From an uncultured Muribaculaceae bacterium (GTDB lineage Bacteria; Bacteroidota; Bacteroidia; Bacteroidales; Muribaculaceae), in NCBI GenBank assembly GCA_947177435.1, contig CAMWUM010000046.1, positions 1 to 9,604 of the forward strand: a DNA stretch of 9,604 nt. The letters are read 5' to 3'. The notes below the pieces were generated by a model. It saw only the letters and a list, made by a program, of their open reading frames with translations. It made no database searches and had not been told where the DNA came from. Below, one piece after another: positions 6,490-9,604 of this stretch (positions are counted from its first letter, which is position 1; each line of letters begins with the position of its first letter). Both the position numbers and the translations under genes were made by a program.

Positions 6490-6605
6490 ATCTTATGGTT
6501 CGAAAAAGTGCATCATGACACATTAAGACAACGATTAATCCATTCGCTCGCTAAAATGACAGGGCGCGCCGATGGCGCGCCCTGTGGTGTATGATTTGGG
6601 GAGGA
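6490..6605. other. Convergent intergenic region
   Basis: 116 bases between two genes that end facing each other. Apart from the hairpin at 6559-6585 I see no promoter match, small gene or RNA here. Confidence 0.6.
6559..6585 (-). terminator. Perfect 12-bp stem hairpin, probable terminator
   Basis: ACAGGGCGCGCC (6559-6570) and its exact reverse complement (6574-6585) enclose a GAT loop. On the minus strand the stem starts 20 bases past the peptidase stop and is followed by CATTTTAG, a short U-run; on the plus strand no U-run follows. It therefore best fits termination of the minus-strand pair, although it could also slow the plus-strand transcript, which ended coding 69 bases earlier. Confidence 0.75.
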
Positions 6606-8618
6606 TTACCAGATGATTACACGCTCTTCGGCGGGACGGTACATGGGGTCGCCCTCGGTGATGTCGAAAGCATCGAAGAAGGGCTGGAGGTTGGGGAGCG
6701 AACCGTTGACGCGCCACTTGCCCAGCGAGTGGGGATCCATCTTGGTGCGACGGAGGATTTCCTCGTCGCGGATGTTGCCGGCCCAAACGCCTGCGTAAGC
6801 GAGGTAGAAACGCTGGTCAGGGGTGAAGCCGTCGATGTCAACGCCGGGCTTGCCGTCGAGCGAGTTGTGGTAGGCGGTGTATGCCACACGCAGACCGCCC
6901 TGGTCGGCAATATTCTCACCGAGAGTGAACTGGCCGTTGGCGTGTGTGTCGCCAAGAACAATAATCTGATCGAACTGCTCAGCGAGCTTCTGAGTCTTGG
7001 CCTTGAAAGCGGCGGCGTCCTCTTCGGTCCACCAGTTGACCATGTTGCCATCTTTGTCAAACTGGCTACCCTGGTCGTCGAAGCCGTGAGTCATCTCATG
7101 GCCAATAACCACGCCGATAGCGCCATAATTGAGGGCGTCGTCAGCCTCTGGATCAAAGAAGGGCTTTTGCAGAATGCCAGCAGGGAAGCAAATCTCGTTG
7201 GTGGTGGGGTTGTAATAGGCGTTGACAGTCTGAGGCGACATGTACCAACGGCTGCGGTCAACGGGCTTGCCGTAGTCATTGAGGTTGTAAGCCTCGTTAA
7301 ACTCACTGGCAGCCTTGATGTTCTCCCAGTACGAGAGGTTGGGGTCGATGGTCAGGGCCGAGTAGTCGCGCCACTGATCGGGGTAGCCGATCTTTACAAC
7401 GAAAGCGTCAAGCTTCTCGTGGGCCTTGGCCTTGGTGGCGGGGCTCATCCAGTCGAGGCTGTCGATATGCTGGCCAAGAGCAACCTTGAGGTTGTCGACA
7501 AGCTTGATCATCTTCTCCTTGGACGAAGCGGGGAAATACTTCTCAACGTAAAGTTCGCCAAGAGCCTCGCCGAGGATGCCGTCGGGCACAGCCTGTGCGC
7601 GCTTCCAGCGGGGCTTCTGCTCCTTAACGCCGGAGAGCACCTTATTGAGTTCGAACTCAGCATTGACGAAATCGTCGCTCAGGTAAGAAGCGGCAGACGA
7701 GAGGTATCCGGCGGCTACGTAGTCGCGGATAGCCTCGATCTTAGTATTTGTAATAAGAGCGTCGACGGCAGCCAGGAAAGCGGGCTGGCCTACGACAACG
7801 GTGTCGATGTCTGCAAGACCCTTAGCGGCGAAATAGCCCTTAAGATTGAGCGAGGGCATATCCATTGCGTTGACCGACATAGGATTGTACTGAGACTGCA
7901 CATCACGCAGCTGCTCGCGCGACATAGAAGCTTCAGCCAGAGCAGTCTCGATGGCGATGGTGTTTTCAACCAGCGTCTGGGCCTGCTCATCGGAATATCC
8001 TGCGAGAGTGGCAAGAGTTTGCAGGTAAGTCTTGTAGGCTTCGAGCACACGCTCTTCGTCGCCGCCCTTCACCAGGTAATAGTCGCGATCGCCAAGGCCA
8101 AGGCCGCCCTGGTCGACGTACATAGTGTTGATATTGGCATCCTTAAGGTCGGCACTTACGTAAGTATTGAAGAACGCGCTGTTGCCGGTAATCGAAGCAA
8201 GACCCGAAGCAAGATTCTCCTTGGTGAGAGCGTTGATGGCCTGGAGGTCGGCTTGCAGAGGAGCGGCGCCCTGAGCGTTGAGCGTAGCGCTGTCCATGCC
8301 GAGGTAGTAGAGGTCGGCAATCTTCTGGGCGTTGGAGCCGGGTTCGGCGGTGGTGCGGTCGATGCCTTCGATGAGTTCCTTGACCTGCTGGCGGTTGAGT
8401 TCACCGAGCTGGTCAAACGAACCATAACGCGAGTACTCGTCGGTGAGGGGGTTGGCCTTCATCCAGCCACCGCAAGCATAGAGATAGAAATCATCCTTCG
8501 GCGAGACGGTCTCGTCGAGGTTGGCGCGATCGATGCCCTTGGCTGTGCCGGAGGTGCACCCGGTGAACGACATGGCGCACACCGACGCGGAAAACAATGC
8601 GAAAAGAACTTTTTTCAT
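6606..8618 (-). CDS. M13 family zinc metallopeptidase, lipoprotein (neprilysin/PepO type)
   Basis: A 670-residue protein of normal M13 length. It cleaves peptides, usually short ones, outside the cytoplasm. The N-terminus MKKVLFALFS and lipobox FTGC predict lipidation at Cys21. No acidic run follows that cysteine, so a Bacteroidetes surface-export signal is not evident and a periplasmic location is likely. The M13 N-terminal domain spans about 39-420 and the peptidase domain about 463-668. The zinc motif HEMTH is at 507-511, the third ligand is Glu568 in GENIADQGG, and the substrate-binding NAYYN is at 466-470. KWRVNGSLPNLQPFFDAF (634-651) contains the conserved substrate-contact Arg region; the chain ends RVIIW, close to the usual terminal Trp. 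All catalytic residues are intact. The ATG is 11 bases after the upstream ABC-F stop, so the two are probably co-transcribed. The whole gene avoids TTA, CTA and TCA codons. Confidence 0.95.
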   Translation of the reverse strand: MKKVLFALFSASVCAMSFTGCTSGTAKGIDRANLDETVSPKDDFYLYACGGWMKANPLTDEYSRYGSFDQLGELNRQQVKELIEGIDRTTAEPGSNAQKIADLYYLGMDSATLNAQGAAPLQADLQAINALTKENLASGLASITGNSAFFNTYVSADLKDANINTMYVDQGGLGLGDRDYYLVKGGDEERVLEAYKTYLQTLATLAGYSDEQAQTLVENTIAIETALAEASMSREQLRDVQSQYNPMSVNAMDMPSLNLKGYFAAKGLADIDTVVVGQPAFLAAVDALITNTKIEAIRDYVAAGYLSSAASYLSDDFVNAEFELNKVLSGVKEQKPRWKRAQAVPDGILGEALGELYVEKYFPASSKEKMIKLVDNLKVALGQHIDSLDWMSPATKAKAHEKLDAFVVKIGYPDQWRDYSALTIDPNLSYWENIKAASEFNEAYNLNDYGKPVDRSRWYMSPQTVNAYYNPTTNEICFPAGILQKPFFDPEADDALNYGAIGVVIGHEMTHGFDDQGSQFDKDGNMVNWWTEEDAAAFKAKTQKLAEQFDQIIVLGDTHANGQFTLGENIADQGGLRVAYTAYHNSLDGKPGVDIDGFTPDQRFYLAYAGVWAGNIRDEEILRRTKMDPHSLGKWRVNGSLPNLQPFFDAFDITEGDPMYRPAEERVIIW

Positions 8619-8629
8619 ATAATATTGAA

Positions 8630-9604
8630 TTATGTATTCAGCGTTTCATATTCTTCTGATGCCTGCTCCCAGAGATTCATAGCCTCGTCGAGGGCCTCCT
8701 GCGTCTGGGCATGGCGCTTGAATAGGGCATCGTTGGCCTGTCCGGCAGCCAGTTGGGCCTCTATTGCTGCTTTCTCGGCTTCAAGGGATGCAATGCGTTC
8801 TTCGGCCTGGTCCACAGCCTTTTTAGCGCGACGCAGAGCCTTCTCTTTCTCTTTCTTTTCAGCGTAGCTGAGTTGGCCGGACGTGGCCGTCTTTTCCTTT
8901 GGTTCGGCTGAGGCGACAGGCACGCTGCGCTCAAGCTCGTTGAGGCTGGCAAGCTTCTTCTTTTCAAGAAATTCGTAGATGCCGCCAAGGCACTCGCGCA
9001 CCTGGCCCTGGCCAAACTCGTACACCTTCTCCACCAGGCCGTCGAGGAACTGGCGGTCGTGGCTTACGACAATGACCGTACCGTTAAAATCCTTAATGGC
9101 TTGCTTGAGGATATCCTTGGTGCGCATATCGAGGTGGTTGGTGGGCTCGTCGAGGATGAGGAGATTGACCGGCTCGAGCAAGAGGCGTATCATGGCGAGG
9201 CGCGTTTTCTCGCCTCCGGAGAGCACCTTCACTTTCTTGTCCGACGCCTCACCGCCAAACATGAACGCGCCGAGAATATCGCGTATCTTGGTGCGTATGT
9301 CGCCCACGGCCACGCGGTCGATGGTATCAAACACGGTTATCTCCTGATCAAGCAGTTGCGCCTGGTTCTGAGCAAAATATCCAATCTTCACATTGTGGCC
9401 GATGCGCAGCGTGCCGGTATAGGGAATTTCCCCCATTATGCACTTGACAAGCGTTGACTTGCCCTCGCCGTTCTTGCCGACAAAGGCTACCTTCTCGCCT
9501 CGCTTGATTGTGAAAGTGGCATGGTCAAACACCTGGTGGTCGCCGTAGGCTTTGCCCACATTGTCGGCAATGACAGGGTAATCGCCCGAGCGCGGGGCCG
9601 GCGG
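8630..9604 (-). CDS. ABC-F family ATPase, C-terminal part
   Basis: The last 324 codons of a gene whose start lies beyond the right edge; the frame is open to base 9604, so the GTG at 9559 is an internal valine codon. The visible part is the second ATPase domain of an ABC-F protein: Walker A GKNGEGKST (about residues 43-51 of the fragment), signature LSGGEKTR (128-135), Walker B LILDEPTNHLD (149-159) and the H-loop VSHDRQFL. After a Ser/Pro/Ala-rich linker the tail (about 247-324) is a charged coiled coil rich in Lys, Glu and Ala, as in the Uup and YheS groups. ABC-F proteins lack membrane domains and act on ribosomes, for example in stalled-translation rescue or antibiotic resistance. The subgroup cannot be settled without the first ATPase domain and the interdomain linker. 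Confidence 0.93.
   Translation of the reverse strand, partial: PPAPRSGDYPVIADNVGKAYGDHQVFDHATFTIKRGEKVAFVGKNGEGKSTLVKCIMGEIPYTGTLRIGHNVKIGYFAQNQAQLLDQEITVFDTIDRVAVGDIRTKIRDILGAFMFGGEASDKKVKVLSGGEKTRLAMIRLLLEPVNLLILDEPTNHLDMRTKDILKQAIKDFNGTVIVVSHDRQFLDGLVEKVYEFGQGQVRECLGGIYEFLEKKKLASLNELERSVPVASAEPKEKTATSGQLSYAEKKEKEKALRRAKKAVDQAEERIASLEAEKAAIEAQLAAGQANDALFKRHAQTQEALDEAMNLWEQASEEYETLNT

Noticed and set aside
6591..8867. A 758-codon plus-strand open frame antisense to the M13 peptidase
   Set aside because: It lies opposite a gene with all catalytic motifs intact, its translation is Val/Gly/Leu-rich low-complexity with no domain, and its openness is explained by the codon choice of the real gene.

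Overview
The window is ordinary-looking chromosomal DNA from a member of the Bacteroidales. The evidence is the Bacteroidetes-type promoter (TTTG, 20 bases, TACCTTTG), the absence of Shine-Dalgarno sites, and protein families typical of gut Bacteroidales (DUF5106/thioredoxin-like protein, BFN-UVR nuclease, NupG-like transporter, M13 lipoprotein peptidase). Most genes are GC-rich (about 55-60% on the lines I counted), which could fit Muribaculaceae, but the family-level placement is inference.

Layout: the left edge (1-125, minus) holds the first codons of clpB. A divergent intergenic region follows, with a strong promoter facing right. From 307 to 6489 nine plus-strand genes run with small gaps or overlaps: an exported DUF5106/thioredoxin-fold protein, mnmA (tRNA 2-thiolation), a BFN/UVR nuclease-family protein, a nucleoside:H+ symporter-type MFS transporter, rsmE (16S rRNA m3U1498 methyltransferase), two overlapping AT-rich small membrane proteins, a YjbQ family enzyme, and a small hypothetical protein. 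A perfect 12-bp stem hairpin (6559-6585) separates them from the convergent right-hand block. That block is on the minus strand: the C-terminal part of an ABC-F ATPase (8630-9604, cut by the window edge), followed 11 bases later by an M13 (neprilysin/PepO) family lipoprotein metallopeptidase (6606-8618).

Functionally the left block is mostly housekeeping. Two RNA-modification enzymes (MnmA, RsmE) flank a nuclease-family protein and a putative nucleoside importer, which suggests translation and nucleotide salvage, though co-transcription is inferred from spacing only. The least explained part is 5029-5740, a low-GC islet (about 32-40% GC on the lines I counted) with two unknown multi-pass membrane proteins overlapping by 17 bases, preceded by an abrupt codon-usage shift in the last third of rsmE. 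I see no CRISPR array, transposase, tRNA, rRNA or clear defence system, and no convincing new system in the window.
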